A stretch of 64,000 nt of DNA from Bisporella sp. PMI_857 (GCA_021307315.1 JAJSPD010000001.1:992001-1056000), one strand, 5' to 3'; counted from the stretch's first letter, positions 12,901 to 26,400 are shown. Translations and numbers: made by a program. The notes: a model not told the origin generated them from the letters alone.

Positions 12901-14635
12901 CGGTTTTGTCATGTTAATCGTTTGCCCAATTATGTTGTCTTTCCTAAAATACTCAGATATCTATTTTAGTCCCTCACGCAGTTGTCGAGCAAAATTAAGT
13001 GTGAGTGAGCTTAATCTCTCGGTCTCCTGGATTCCCGTCTGGTAGCAAATTGGGGATGGTTATCTGATGAGCAAGATTTGAATTTCATATGGGGAACATA
13101 TTTACTTCCATCATGTTGTAAACTTTGATTACATGGTCAGACTTGTCTCACTAGCTCGGTTCCATGTAATATCCCTCAATTCGTTCCTTGATTCAAAAAA
13201 AGTTGCGAAAAAGGTAAATATGAGGAGATTTGTAGTATATGTATGGTAATATATGAGGGATATATTCAATCTTTAAGCCATGCTCCTTTCGAGAATACTA
13301 GCAAAAGTAAATATTGCTATACTGTTTCCTAAAGTTATATTGTCATCTGGAATTTAAATTTAGAGGCCTTGAGTAAATGCATGGCATATAATCTGTTGTC
13401 TTTTACAGTATCCCTGGATCTGCCTTCCGTTATTCAAGCTTGGATTTGGTGGAATGCGGTCTCTTTGCTTAAGTCATCAACTACGAGGAGCAGATTGAAT
13501 ACCAGGATATGCCTGTTGACAATCCTCATTATGCGTTTCCTAAGACCTCATGTCCCAGGACCACGACGAGTTTGTATGAGCAATCCGTCTTCTATATCAC
13601 GGACATCTCAAAACTCTCACGAGCAAGCTCTTGAGCTATGCCCAGGCGGCTCGTTATGAATCCTTCTTTCCTATCGCATTCTTGAAATACTTTCTACAAA
13701 AATACACCCCATCAAAAAGCTTATCCAACTCAGCCCCTAGCGTTAAACGCGGCTGACGCAGCCAGCCAGCACCCCCAGAAACACGGCAATCAATCCCTCC
13801 AGATAAAGAGAGCCTAAAAAAAACAAAAAACGAAAAACAAAAACTATTCAGCCTGGTTAATCATCGGATTTGACCAGTCGTCTTATACTTCCTTACACCA
13901 CAGCCAAGCACGGCGAACATGCAAAAGACGTCAGATGTCTCGGCGCCCTCCATACTCGGCAATTTGCTCTTACGGCCGAAACCGTGCGGTCTGCAACAAA
14001 ACCTTCACCATTTTGGTCCCAACCCCCGTTTCCTGGCTTCTCATTCGGTTCCAAATACGTATATTCGAGCTCGGATGATATGCAACTAGAGTCCATTGCT
14101 CCCCTTTTCCCTTGCGGCCCGCGTTGAGAGCCCAACCACAGTCTCGCGGGCGTGGACCAGATCATCAAACTTATACGCACACCGGACTTGGCTTTTTTGT
14201 TTTTTATTTTTTTTAGATGGGCCGCTGCCACCTATTGTAGTCTCAACGTTAGTAAATTTTGCACGAGTAAAAGGCCTCATTACCTTGATAACTCCGCCAT
14301 CTTGGTCGCCGTTATAAAAATCACCGAGCTCTGACATGCGACAAACCAACTGCTCTGTATCTTTGTTGCTTGTTTTTACGTAGGCAAATCATATCACTAA
14401 GAAGGCACTTGATGCGAAATAACCTCTTCTTCCGATATCAGCAACATTTCCAATTGTTCTGCATCTTCAGGCTTACAGCTGAGGAACTATGGCGTGCAAC
14501 AAATTTCTGCTTTAGAGATCTGACGTAAGAATTACTTTCATAGTTTGAATCAGATTCGCAAGCTAGCTCTTGGCTGGGCGGGAATCCAAGAAATCATACT
14601 TCCATTCTACTTCGTCACTATGCCACAATCTATTT
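9902..14635. other. 4.7 kb gene-poor region upstream of the RhoGAP gene
   Basis: No gene recognised on either strand. Open frames of 60-112 codons exist (for example 10156-10434 and 13893-14231 on minus, 12197-12469 on plus), but none shows a known domain or convincing exon structure. The 9.9-10.1 kb part is probably 5' leader of the RhoGAP transcript. The region around 13.8-14.3 kb is A-rich. Small spliced genes could hide here, as one does at 27.5 kb. Confidence 0.45.
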
Positions 14636-16898
14636 CTATTTCTTCTGTTCCTTCATCCTTTCTTCTTTGATCCTTTCCCAAGTCCTCACAGCAGTGTGTC
14701 TCTGCTTCGCAGCCCTCCTTGCCACATCGGATAACGCATGGACACCCAAGTCGTCAAATAGACTCAGATCTGCCAGAAATCTCCTCACACCAATTCCTGC
14801 CACCTCTGTAATCCAACGGTCAAGATCTTCATCGCAAGCTGCCGCCGTAGCAACCTGCAGTCCCCGAAAGGCGTCAGCGTTGCACACCTTTGGTTCCTTT
14901 TGAGGAGAGCCTAAAGACGAAGATGCTGTACCTGCGGTCGATAGTGATTGCGTAGCATTTCGTGGATTCTTTGGAGCTGGAACGTCGAGGACTGTGGGGA
15001 CCGGAGGAAGAACAGTCTTTGATTTAGCCTCCATGTATTTGTCCATTTCGTCATTTGACGATTTTGTCGACGTTGAAGTGACCTTCGAGTTTGTAGGGGG
15101 CGTTCGTTTGATAGGATCTCCCACTGAAGTTTGAATCGGAATGCCATAAAATGGATGCATTTGCATCCATTCCAGAGTAGGCACTGGCTCCGAGATCTCA
15201 TTCATTTCTAAAGTAGATACATCTTCCGATGACTCCATCTGCGATTGACCAAATAACGGTTTCTCTACAACAAGAGAGGTTCGATTGGTTAATGGGCCCC
15301 TTTTCTCGGAATCTTCAGTGAGTTGAGGAGTCATGGATTGCTCAGCATCGATATATCGAGATAGCGACGTTGAAGTTTGCGTAGTTGCATTGACGTATTG
15401 TCTGCTTTTGATATCAATCTGCCTCGGATATGTTTTGATGGTCACAATCGAGGAATCATCATCCACAGCTAATGTCGAAGCAATGCTTGGCTTCCTGGGA
15501 CTCGTGGATTGTTTTCGGAGCCAAGGTATTGAACTTCTTGTCAACCCGTTTGGCCGAGGTATTGGCTGGATAATATCAGAGGCCGGCATATTCGCTGGTT
15601 GGATGATATTAGGTGCCTTTGTCGTCTTTGGCGATGACACATTTGGCTGGATTAGCGACTCCTGATAAACTGCATCGAATTTTGAAGCCTGAGATTTGTG
15701 CACCGGTTTGGGATTCGTCTTCGGTGATGGTGTACTTGGAGGATTCATTGATAACTTGTCATCAGCTCTAGGGGTAGCAGCCACAGATTGACGAGGCTTT
15801 CGAGATCGCCGGGAAGTTGATCTCGAAGAAGTATCTGAATGCTTTGTAGTTTTCATCTTATTCGCAGCTTCGGCTACACTGGCTTGAGACGAGCGAACGG
15901 GCTTTGATTCAGGTGGCTGTTCATGTGGTGGTGTCCAACCTAGTATCGTATGTGAGCTGGAAAGAGTGTATGACGAAGCATGAGATATTCGCCCGGATCC
16001 ATCCAGCACCTCTATATCGCTTACATGTAGATTATCCTTTTTCGGAGCTCTAAACTAGATCAGTACCGTGCAGTCGCAATTTGCAACTAAACAAACTTGC
16101 CAAAGCGACATACCTTTGATGCCCTTCTGGGATTATGGGGGGCATCCGATTTGGCTTCCGTAGTGCCCTTTCCCGCTGCTCAGCGCCAGTGACCGCTAGT
16201 CCGGCAGACTTGAACTGTTCATAGTAAGGCATGAGCTCTTGGATTGTCTTGACAGAGACCATGGTTGTAGATGGCGAGGGAATGAGAGACCTTCCGCGCA
16301 AGTTTTCGACAGCCTGTAGATGTAGTTCTAGCTCTTTCGTGAACCTTCTCAGAGCTTTCCGCTGACTTAGAGTCCGTGAGCGTATAGAGATGAGACTATG
16401 AACGAAGGATCTGATAGATGGAGATATGGGAATATGTTTGGACGGAGACTTTGGTCTTGAGTGCTGCTTATAGTCGATCCTTGGATCGTATGTCCGCTTT
16501 TTACCAAAGTCTACCGATTTGATTCCTGAAGGATTCCGTTTTGCTGTAGTTGCATGGTTGGCAATGACTTTCCTTTGATTTCTGGCCTCTGCAGGGCTTC
16601 TATTACGAGGATTAGGACTATCCGCCCCATCTGTACTATTTTTTAGGCTAGAAGGGACAACCATCAAAATAGCATCCGGTGTCGCAGCTTTGCTCCTACT
16701 ACCAGGCAAAGGGCTCTGCCAGCCAAACACCTCCTCGTTTTGCCGTGCCCTTTGTAAGGCCCTTCGTTTCTTCAATTTGTTGTCTATGGAGGACGCAGAT
16801 TGCGTACTGCGCGAGCCCTTCCTCTTCAGAAGTCTGATACGTGGCCAATGATGATGTGGATAACCTCTCCAGTGGATAGGAGATCTAGTATACTTCAT
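14636..16898 (-). CDS. basic Ser/Pro-rich protein of unknown function
   Basis: Two exons, 16898-16114 and 16049-14636, give 732 residues. The 64-nt intron (16113-16050) has donor GTATGT, a GTACTGATC branch-like site and acceptor TTTAG, and it joins in frame. I do not recognise the family. The first about 150 residues are very basic (for example RIRLLKRKGSR and KLKKRRALQRAR), as in nuclear or chromatin-bound proteins. A helical segment follows at about 180-260. Then comes a long disordered Ser/Thr/Pro stretch. The last about 70 residues (from DEDLDRWITEVAGIGVRRF to a Lys/Glu-rich end) look folded and helical and are the best place to seek homologues. Fungal proteins of this layout are often nuclear or cytoskeletal scaffolds, but that is only inference. 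The gene lies head-to-tail with the RhoGAP gene, 4.7 kb apart. Confidence 0.78.
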
Positions 16899-18727
16899 GA
16901 TATGGATGTGTGGCGGATTTCGAATGCGTCATTTTATAGGGGCTTTGAGGAGACCATGCGGTCGACAGAATAGAAGGTAAAGACCCGTGTGACTTTCGTC
17001 CCTTCCTCCAGCATCCACCTCCTACCGCCATATCTCAGTATGCTGTCTCGCAGTCCCAGAACAACATCACCTCCAATGTTGCTTCCACTCTCATCTTATA
17101 TCCTTGATTCCAGGCGACGCGTATATCTCGAGCTGTCGCTGCCCTTTACGCATCAAATACTCAATGGCAGAGAAATCCTTCTTATCTCTGCAAATCAATT
17201 AATCTTTGGACTTTGCAATAAAAAGATCCCAGACATACAACCCAATGCTTTTCTCAAACTCTCTCCTACTTCATGGTTAGCCTTAGATCTTTCATCTGCA
17301 CAGAGAAGTATATAACCAACCTTGCGAAAGCCTTGAAATGAGCCTGAACATTCTGCAATGGCACATCTTAGCATCTGTCGTTTAGCATCCTCCAATAAAA
17401 GCCACCAACCTCAGGTTTCTTCCTGCTTTCTCTCAAGCATTGTCGATATAGCGCAAGCACTGCACGCTGAAGTCCGGAGAGCCGCGCCATCTCTGTTGCT
17501 CAGATGTTTGTTGGGGTGTCGAAACAACGTCACAATGATACAATGAAATTTGGAGAACGAGGCTCTTTCGGCTAACAAGGATGAGAAAGCCGAGCATCCA
17601 GCACTCATAACCGACTGGTGAGAGTCTGAATTGAGCTGACTTGACTATCAGTTCCAGATCACAGAGAGACCAGAACTCTGTCAGTAAGTCAGTAATGAAG
17701 GAGGGACTGATGGTGCTGGAGTAGCTCACTCATACAGATTAGATTATCTATTCCGAAGTTACATCTTCTAATTGCTCTATACTTGTACATCAACCAAATC
17801 GATAAAAGCAGTGCAATTTCGAAAGACACCACGACCACCGTAATGACAATGTTTGATCTTCAATCTACTCCGGAGGCAGAGACCCAAATAAGCGAAACAG
17901 CACGGGGGCAGTACCATATTTGTCCTTTCTGGGCCATGCAGAGAAAAGCCTCAGATAGCTCTGCTTTAATAGTTCTCTTTAATTGCAGCTCAGATTACAG
18001 ACTATTCTCAATCAGTCCTGTGGGCTGAGTCGTTTACCCTTTTTGAGGCAAATACAGTAGCTGACGACAGACATCTCTCTCTGCATTGGGATGTTGTCTC
18101 AGTGCAGTCTTCGGAGAAACAAATGAGCGATCAGTACTGAGAGATTGCCATCTGGAAAATTGGAGAAAGGGGATGATGATGAGCTGAGAATGTACGAAAT
18201 GGCATCCCTCAGTGCGCCATTTGATGAAGATTTGACAGTTGGCTTAGACATTCTCTTAGTGTACCATGGTACCGGGACGGAGGGTAACTACAACCCTGCC
18301 CTTGCCTCCCTCAAATCGGATGTCTTTTCAAGAGAAAAGTAGATATCCGAAGCGAGAATATGGGGCGAGTCTCCCTTCATAAAGCTGTGAGGTAGTAGCA
18401 GAAGAAACTCGAGCTACCGAGAATTTGTGTAGTTGGCAGGGTGTTATCAAGTCATGATACTGGCTGGTACTAAAGGTCAAGTAGCTCCATCTCAAGGAGA
18501 GGAAAGGAGGAAGCTGTGATTAAGTGAAAAGAAGTGAAATGAGATAAATTAAATCATCTAGAAAGAAAAGATCTATAAACCGAAGTGGCCCGCATCGAGG
18601 GGATATCATTTTCAAAAAGCCTCCAACCATTCCGACCCGAAGCCCAATATCCTGGCTGCCAATAACTCCACGTCCGCCAGATCCCTACTGAAATGATGCT
18701 GAAAATGCAATGAGAAGGTGTAGGAGG
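16899..18727. other. intergenic region, no gene recognised
   Basis: It contains the promoter of the 14.6-16.9 kb gene and the 3' flank of the Myb gene. A plus-strand frame at 16989-17315 (108 codons) and shorter ones show no known domain. I see no usable exon joins. Confidence 0.45.
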
Positions 18728-19480
18728 TCACCTCCAGGTCCCATGAATCCGTCCCCTCCTCTTCAAGCCTACTTCTCCGTTCGCCATCAAGCTCTTCCAC
18801 CTCCTTCCGACATCCCCACGTCCTTTCCCAAGGCTCCTCGCACAATCCTGCCAATCTGATTTTGTTAATCTCAATTTCTCTAATACCAGTTCTACCAGTA
18901 TACGATCCTCCTCCGTCGACCATTCGTCTTCACCATTAACATCCGTTTTCTCTCCATCATCAACCTCTACTTTTTTATGCTCCATCTCTTGTAGCTTCAG
19001 GTCGTGGAAGTCCGCGCGCTCGAGTCCTAGTGGAAGGACCTCTGGAGCGAGACGCATTCTCTTTGGTGTCGATGGACCCGGGATCTGCGTCTCTTCGTCG
19101 CTATCCTCCTCGTTTGCGTCTTCCCGACTCATCTCATCATCGTCTGCACGACGCCTCTTATTCGCACCTCTAGGGGGCTGTCTCTTGACCACCCGTCTTC
19201 TCTGCACACCAGCTCCAGTGGCAACATCCTCTTTCCTCGCCCTCAACCTCAGCTTGGGCATCTCAGCATGCGCCGTTGGCGGGCTAGGTAGTGGTGATGG
19301 CAGGTGCGAGGATGGTGAGCTCGTGAGCATAGACTGTAATGCTCGACATGTGGAGTAAAGTGTTGGGTTACGTTGTGAATTGGAGGTATCGGGTGAGAGA
19401 GGCGGCGATGCAAATAGGGTAGATTGGGTGCGGGTTTTTGGCGCTGAGGTATCGCAGCCGAGTGCGGAGGGAAGAAGCAT
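18728..19480 (-). CDS. small Myb/SANT-domain protein
   Basis: Single-exon gene for 250 residues with ATG at 19480. The N-terminal half is Ser/Pro-rich, followed by two clusters of basic residues (VQRRRVVKRQPPRGANKRRR), a likely nuclear localisation signal, and an acidic run (EDANEEDSDEE). The C-terminus, about 185-245, is a single Myb/SANT repeat: EWSTEEDRILVELVLEKL for helix 1, a Trp at SDWQDCARSL, and DVGRRWKSL as the recognition helix with the third Trp. A protein with one Myb repeat is probably a DNA- or chromatin-binding factor, target unknown. The protein ends soon after the repeat (RRGRIHGTWR), so the C-terminus is short. An alternative extended end through a 33-nt intron is judged too short to be real. 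The Myb call is good; the role is unknown. Confidence 0.72.
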   Translation of the reverse strand: MLLPSALGCDTSAPKTRTQSTLFASPPLSPDTSNSQRNPTLYSTCRALQSMLTSSPSSHLPSPLPSPPTAHAEMPKLRLRARKEDVATGAGVQRRRVVKRQPPRGANKRRRADDDEMSREDANEEDSDEETQIPGPSTPKRMRLAPEVLPLGLERADFHDLKLQEMEHKKVEVDDGEKTDVNGEDEWSTEEDRILVELVLEKLRLTKSDWQDCARSLGKGRGDVGRRWKSLMANGEVGLKRRGRIHGTWR

Positions 19481-22400
19481 GGTTACAATTGATTTATAAA
19501 AGGAGTTGATTGTATTTGAGGCGGTGTTGTGTTGATTTGTCTACTCGAAGACGAGTGACTTTGATGGGCTCTGATGCGCCGGCAGCTCTGGTAACCTCGC
19601 AATGAGGCGATGAGATCTGTTGAATGGTATGAATGTGTTACCCGAGTTAAGCAGTATCGTAATGTATCTATTATATGCTTTTGCGACGTGGTGGTGTTGA
19701 TTGATCTCCAAAATTGTGCTGATGCGCCCGGTTTTGCGAGAGCTGGTCGAGAGGTGTTCAGGATTCAGGGAAGGGACGAGGGCGGGCGGATGGGCCCTCT
19801 AGTAATAGGCCGATTCTGTTAATCCCCGTGCACCATCCTTGGTACAGGGCCGCGTGATAGTCGAGGGTCTACTTAGTCCTTACAGGGAGTAGTTCCTCTT
19901 CTGCTTTAGGTTTAAGAGTGTGTTAGGTGATACTTGCGCTATGAGATCTTTTTTGACCGCCAGAAGAGCTGAAGAAAGCCATCTTCCAGAGCTGGTTCTC
20001 TCCTGTGTCTCGGGAATCTTTTGATGGTTGGCTACCTCAAAGGGCCTCCTTCGTCTTGGGTCTGAACTCTGGTCTCATGCTCCCTTTCTTGCAGAGTCAA
20101 GAGGGATTGGCCTATCAGAACTCGTTCGCCCTTGATACAGGTGTCAAGAGAGTGAGTGTGGACATGATTATGTGCATATGCGTATGCGTATGTACGGTTG
20201 AAGGCTGCCGTAACAAACGGCCATGGGCAAGCAAGTCATGGGCTCTCCCGTCTTGGGGAATTAGTAGTAAACGTTATTCCTTCCCTCAAGCTTCGATCAG
20301 ATTGCACGTTTCTTGATACAGACTTGCCCATCAGGTGTCCCCCGTTTGATACTATCAAGATGTATGACATAGAGCCTGACATAGAGCACCTATTAGATCA
20401 ATTTATTTCCTGATTGACGACCATCCTACTCTTTGCTCTTGTTCCCTCTCATTCTGATACAGCTGGCTATACTAGCTACAGTACATGACAACTAGGACGA
20501 CCTTCAAGTCCATCAAGGAGAAAGATGCTAGCGAGCAAAGGAGATGTTCCCTGAATCACCAATATCTTCCAAACGTGTTCGAACTATCGGTCTCTGAAAT
20601 TTGGAGACTTGGATATCGAGGGATATCCCACCGCTGTCTCCCCCTCCAAACGCGAAATGAGACGCGGAACGATGGCGAGGAATTTTGGTTGTGTTACATT
20701 CTCTTTTCATCGGAGTTGGCCAATGGGAGATGCGTTCTAAAGCTTGACGCGTCGCTGAAGATTCTGGCGACGCGTTTTCGCGTCAATCCCCAGCCCCCCG
20801 AATTTTTTAGATGGCCCCCGCTTGCAAAAAAAACCCGAAAATAGTGCGAAGTGAGGATCGATCGAATATTTAATTTCTGGGTCTTTAACTTTGGCTAGAA
20901 TCAGCCTACAATACAACTATTCCCTAGAACAGACCCTTAATTTCACTGACAGACAGAAGGCAGGGAGACACCGAAAGCATAAAGTCGTGCCTATCAAGAT
21001 GCAGTTTTGTCATGAAGTCTTTCTGTGGTCAGTACTACTAGACTTTCTACAAGTCGGCTGCCTACTGGCCGCGCTCTCAGAGAAAGTCTGGTTCAATAAT
21101 CTTTTCAACCTGAATATCATTTGTGTTTCGGCAACTATAGGAGTAAAAGGAGCCCATTGTTGCCAGGGATTCGGCAGGCTGAGGATGACACCTGTTTCGC
21201 TGTCCAATTCTATCTACGCTGTGGAACAACAGAAAAATGAGCATTAATCCTCACCGCCATCGTGACAACGACCTCAACATAATCAAGCACACCCTCAAAC
21301 CTCTAGGTGCCATCCTATCCAGCAGCGGTGAAATGATGGTAAAAACAAAAATAGCATGGCAAGCTGACAGCTGGAAAGAGTTCGTGTCGCGAGATGCCAT
21401 CTGTGTGATCCCAGAAATCCTACTCGGCCACACCCACACCATCCAGAACTGCTTTGTGCCATCCCTTCGTGTGATTCTTGTCATAGACTTTCGGTCAGAG
21501 CGAGCTTGATGCAGTATCGACCAAGCCTCTTCCATGAGGATGGGTGGAGCCTCGTGGTCCCATTATTTTTCGGACAATGGTAGAAAAGTCATATTTCCCG
21601 TCGAGCACTAAGCTCCAGAGCCATTCGGAGAACTTGGTAATACGAAAGAAGAGATAAAATACACCATTCTAATCAGATTGCCAGGTAGGTATACAACGAC
21701 ATCTCCTCAGCAACGCCTGGAGGCGGATATACTTTTGCCAACCAGCATTGACACCAAAACCGTTCACCCAAGTCTGTGACTTACACCATTACCACAAAAT
21801 AAGAAAATAACCATCATGCCATACCTGACTCTCCCATATATCCTAAACGAGTCCTCCAGTCCGCCTAAGCATTCTCAAGACCGGCACGCCAAGACCAAAA
21901 GAGACCTCGCTAATAAGGAAGCCCCCCTTTAAACCAAAGCAAACCTCGCTCCACGACTTGTCACATCGCTCCATCAACATATCCCCATGAACTATCCCAT
22001 AAACACGTCGCCCCAAGGCTCCAAAATGCTTTGCCAAATGCACGCCTCAGCAACGCCTTTATCCACCACCAGCAAACAGGGGGAAAAAAACATGTCGAAA
22101 GATTAGCCTCCTGCCCATTATGGATAAGAACTTTGCCAGTCAGTCACCAGCGGCCAGAGAATAGAGGAGTAACAAGCAAGGCCCAAACGCACGTTCATAC
22201 CACAGGCCATGAAGACATCCCGTCGCTGCTCTGGTACGAGATGCGGCTTCGTACCCTGCAGCTAGACACAATCATCAAATATGCTCTACGTTGCGGAGGC
22301 AGCGTCGTCTGAATCTTTTGAAGTGGAGGTCCGCTTTGTCCTTGGCCATGCCAGTGAACTCGCGCTGAGCTATATCTCCGAGCCATTGCAACGAGGAGTC

Positions 22401-22684
22401 TGCCTTGCCTCAGCAGAGCTTGAGCTTGTCTCGAAGCTGATACGATACCACGCCAAATCAACATAGAAAGCACGTAGTAAATATCATCATTCGTTCGCAT
22501 TTGCACCAGGTATCTAAAGCTGCGCTTTTTATGTATTACAATTATAAAGGTGTTCCATGCGCCATCATGTCAAGCATAATCCCATTACTCCCCAACTGTA
22601 TGTGCGTAGAGGCACCGTCAATTGCTTCCAAGATTCGATTCCCTTATGTACCCATTCCCTCCATTATAATATTATCCCCTTGAC
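19481..22684. other. 3.2 kb intergenic region, no gene recognised
   Basis: It holds the promoter of the Myb gene and the 3' flank of the superoxide dismutase gene. Open frames of 90-120 codons (20485-20844, 20891-21247, 21237-21509) have no family resemblance. A short alternating purine/pyrimidine stretch (GTGCATATGCGTATGCGTATG) lies near 20170-20193. Confidence 0.45.
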
Positions 22685-23476
22685 CTAAAGCAACAACGAC
22701 AAACCCGCAATCGCAAGCAATGGCAACGCAGGTCCCATCTTTGCAGCAAGGCCAATGAACTCTCCTGGTGGTGGGACAGCTGTGCCTGTGGGATATGGTA
22801 CGGTAGTGTTGGTGCCGTTTCCTATCGGAAGACTGGACTTCGTGAAGTTTGCACATGTAATGCGTGTCTTGTTGGCGAAGTGAACGACAATGCTGCGATT
22901 TCCGAAGAATGCACCAATACCAGGAAGAGTCGAGCTGTAGAGGTCTGTGTAGTGGGCAGAGAAGGAAGTAGTAGTGATGTTGCCATATTTGCCAGACAGA
23001 TCACCTGGTTGACAGCTGCTCAAATCAGACTTGTTGCATGGTGTGGCCTGGTATATGGTGTTAGTGTATTGAGACGACCTGGGCCGAGATATCATACCTC
23101 TCCACGAGCAAAAGGATCAAGGTGTGCAAGGGTTTTGGTACAATTTCCATCCGCCGGAACTGGGTTCACGTGCAAATGGTAGACTATATCTGTCAGCATG
23201 ATGCTTCGAGGCGCAAATTGGAAACAAAAACATACTGAAGGGACCACCAGTGCTAGGTAGGTTCGAGATAGAGATATCATAAGAAACTCCTACTCCATCA
23301 GGGTTCGCTGTGGCAACAACAGAGCCCTTAATATTCGCACCGACAGGCTTGAAGAAGGGAGTCTCTGGGAACGTAGCAGTATATACAACACCGACAGGAT
23401 TGTTCGTCACAACTGGAGCATTCTGGGCGTTGACGAGCGAAGCCACAAGGGCAAGGCCGAGGCTAGTGAACTTCAT
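22685..23476 (-). CDS. secreted GPI-anchored Cu-only superoxide dismutase (SOD5-like)
   Basis: Three exons (23476-23236, 23183-23098, 23047-22685) give 229 residues. Introns of 52 and 50 nt have GTATGT/GTATGA donors and TAG/CAG acceptors. The protein has a signal peptide (MKFTSLGLALVASLVNAQ) and a C-terminal hydrophobic tail (PALPLLAIAGLSLLL) typical of a GPI signal. The spliced core reads PFIYHLHVNPVPADGNC. Predicted copper ligands are His83, His85, His101 and His165. The zinc-site histidines of ordinary Cu/Zn enzymes are not visible between 101 and 165, which matches the fungal Cu-only SOD4/5/6 class. Four cysteines in the core (95, 113, 121, 174) can form disulfides, and several N-glycosylation sites are present. 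The enzyme would convert superoxide to peroxide at the cell surface, in defence against host or environmental oxidants. Class is confident; ligand assignment is by motif only. Confidence 0.88.
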
Positions 23477-26400
23477 ACCGAGTATATTGTATGTATAAGT
23501 TCTTTTTTGTAATAACGTGGGAGGATGTTGAGCAAAGTGCAGTGTGAGCCGCAGAGATGTACTCGATTTGTGGAGGCGTGAATTTAGAAGTTCAGAAGCT
23601 TGGATTCGTTTTGTTTTGACGCCTATGTCGTATTAGTCAATCATTCGGAAGAATATGCGTGAATCAGAAGCTTACGGAGGCCGAAATTTAACCTGAGCCA
23701 AGTTGATTATAATTAGATCCAGAGCACCAAAAGCTAGGGCTAAAGGAAGATGAGTAGTCTATGTAGTACGAGACGGAGCGAAGAGGTAAGATGAAGAAGA
23801 AGAAGCAGCCGGGGAAGCTGGATATTATATCTTGAGCTTTGATCTGCGTGAACCGTGCTTGCCGTTTGTTTGTGCGCCATTTCGTTTCTCAGGTACGGGA
23901 CAGTAGCCGTATAGTTCTGCAGGATCCTTGAATCAGATTTAATTGTGATGGCCGGAAGATCCCTCCTCTTGGGCTTCCGTTAGCCGGATGGCCAAGGCGA
24001 GCTGACAGCGCGAAAAGGTGCCTCCTTTAGGAATAGATGGACTACCGAAATGCAAAGCAAACAACAAATCCAAACACCCGAGAACATCTACTAGGGTCCT
24101 GCGTGCAGTAGCTCCAGATTGCCTTTGTTTCAACTGCTGCTGTTGCTGCTGCTGCTCCACCCAAAATAAATCCACTGATGATGACGTTCCACATGGCTCC
24201 AAGCCACCCGGTACATGCTGTACAGCAGATGGGGGTACGGGCCTTTTAAAGCCGTAGATGTAGCGGTAGGTGCCCGAACCAAATTGAAACGGAAGTATTT
24301 TTTCAATATCATTGACAAAGATCGTGACTTTATTGCAAGCACAGCAGATCACAATATACCAGGATACTGCCCTTCTACCCTGCCAGACTTACATATAAAA
24401 GGCTGGGTGAATGCAGCCATGCTGATATGATCATCATCATGAATGGACGGGATGCACGGGCATGTTCGATACCAAGCTTTTTAATCACGGCTGAATAGGG
24501 CTTACTTTGCTTGGGGAGGGTTTCCCTTCAGGGGTTGACCCGAACCTGTGGTGATCCTCACCTTTACCCCAGCACTTTTGCTGCTGATCGTCGTGGGGGC
24601 TGAGCCATGTTTCTGCTGGCGTACTCACCTCCTCAACCCATTTCCATATCCTGTAGGGCCGGTTCTCTAGCCGCCTCACTTATGTTTTCCATCGTCTTTA
24701 GCCTTCGTCCTTGCTCTCCTTTAAAGGATTCGTTTCATAAACCGCTTTCGAGGCGGCTAACCTACGATTTTCTCGATTCGTCGGCGCTTATTATTGTTGC
24801 CGCGCATGTCCAAGAATATATCTTATTTTTAGCATTTTAATATATATTCCCGCCACTTGCTTTCCCATAGCCCTCCAATTGAGATCGCCTCTTCGGAGCT
24901 TAACAAAGAACCTACAGTAGTGGCCATGCAATGCGGGCTCTTAAATTTCCGGAATGTCTGAGTCTACTAAAAGTCGATATAAGCTTTCCGTCATCGTTTC
25001 ATCCCGCTCCAACCTGCTGGTCGAGCCAGGGGTGCCGGAAACAAGATATTCTATCGATATGTGTTCGGCGCCGGTTGTTCGCACGTTCGAAACCTTCTGC
25101 ACTGGTCTTTCACTAAGCTTTTCTTACTAAGGTGAAGGCACCAGTATCAAAGCACAAAGCCTGCACAGCTGGGTTCAATGTTTCGGATGCCAAGCCATGA
25201 AACTTGAATTAACTTCCTTTGATCATCGGCGTCTGGTCCGAGCGACATATCTCGTATTAGCTCGGATAATATTTGTATCAGTGCGGATAGGAAGTTGCTA
25301 GTTTGCCTTTCACACAACGGCTCTGGAAGTTTCAACTCAAGGCCAGCCCCTAATGTATGCAAAAGGCTGAAGCTCGAGCAAAGGTCAGAGACTGATAAGT
25401 CTTGAAAGACGAGTCGAGCTTGTGGGCTTGTGATTGAATCTCTGATTAAGGTCTTGTAATTGTGCAGTTTTAGCAAGTTCTGTGAATTATGTCCTTTTTG
25501 AGCGAAAAGAAACCCATTTCAGATAGCAAACGGCATGTAAGCCACTTGAGGACGGAGTATAAAAATGTGTAGTTGGTGTCATATATTGGTAGGTAAGACG
25601 ATTAACCCACTGAGAATGGTATAATCAAAATAATTGTGGACAAACCTTTAAACCACTTAGAATAGAGCCGTTAGAAACAATAACCCTTGTTTTGGGTACA
25701 ACGAATCTAGTTTCACAATCAGGCTTAGTGAGCAACAATTCATCATAGGCTTGCTTCTCTCCGAGGTACGTGGACAATTGACGTGCAGTGTGAGGCTAGC
25801 CGGAGAGTCAAGATTCCACACTGTTACGCTAATATGATGCCATTATACCAAAAATCCCCGATTGGCTCTTGGATTTGGCATGGTCAGATTAAGCAGCAAG
25901 TCTGGAAACCAGTCAGATAGCGTTTCATCAAGTACACCATTTACATCTTCTTGAGAATTGTAGTATCAAATTTGCGGTGAGTATTATTGCAAGCTTGGAC
26001 TGCAGCGCCTGATTTGAGATTAAGATATTAGAGAACAGGCGCTGGCTGGAAATTGCTACTTTGATACTCCTCAGCATGCGCACCTGTCATCAAAGTAACC
26101 CATCGCTGATTTTATGGAAGTCTTATGCTCAATGTCACTACGAAACGAGGAATTTGCAGATGAGTATGAGAAAGGTACTATAATAAGATGTAGAATATGC
26201 CTATGCCTTCCTTCAAAAGTCATATGTAGTTGCAGAATAACCTATTTACTACGCGGAATATATTCCATTGCCATGCTTAACTTTCATTCAGTAGCTTCAG
26301 GATATAGAAACACACTAAAATGTTCCTCAGCCCATCTCGGTGGATGTAACCACCCACGAATCCTCCAGATGCTGAGCTATTGAGAACAACCATTCTGCTA

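Noticed and set aside
18690..18740. Longer C-terminus of the Myb protein through a 33-nt intron
   Set aside because: An intron of 33 nt is below the normal size range, and the added sequence has no conserved look.
23939..24352. Polyglutamine protein on the minus strand
   Set aside because: The frame is driven by a CTG microsatellite; the rest has no protein-like features or family match.
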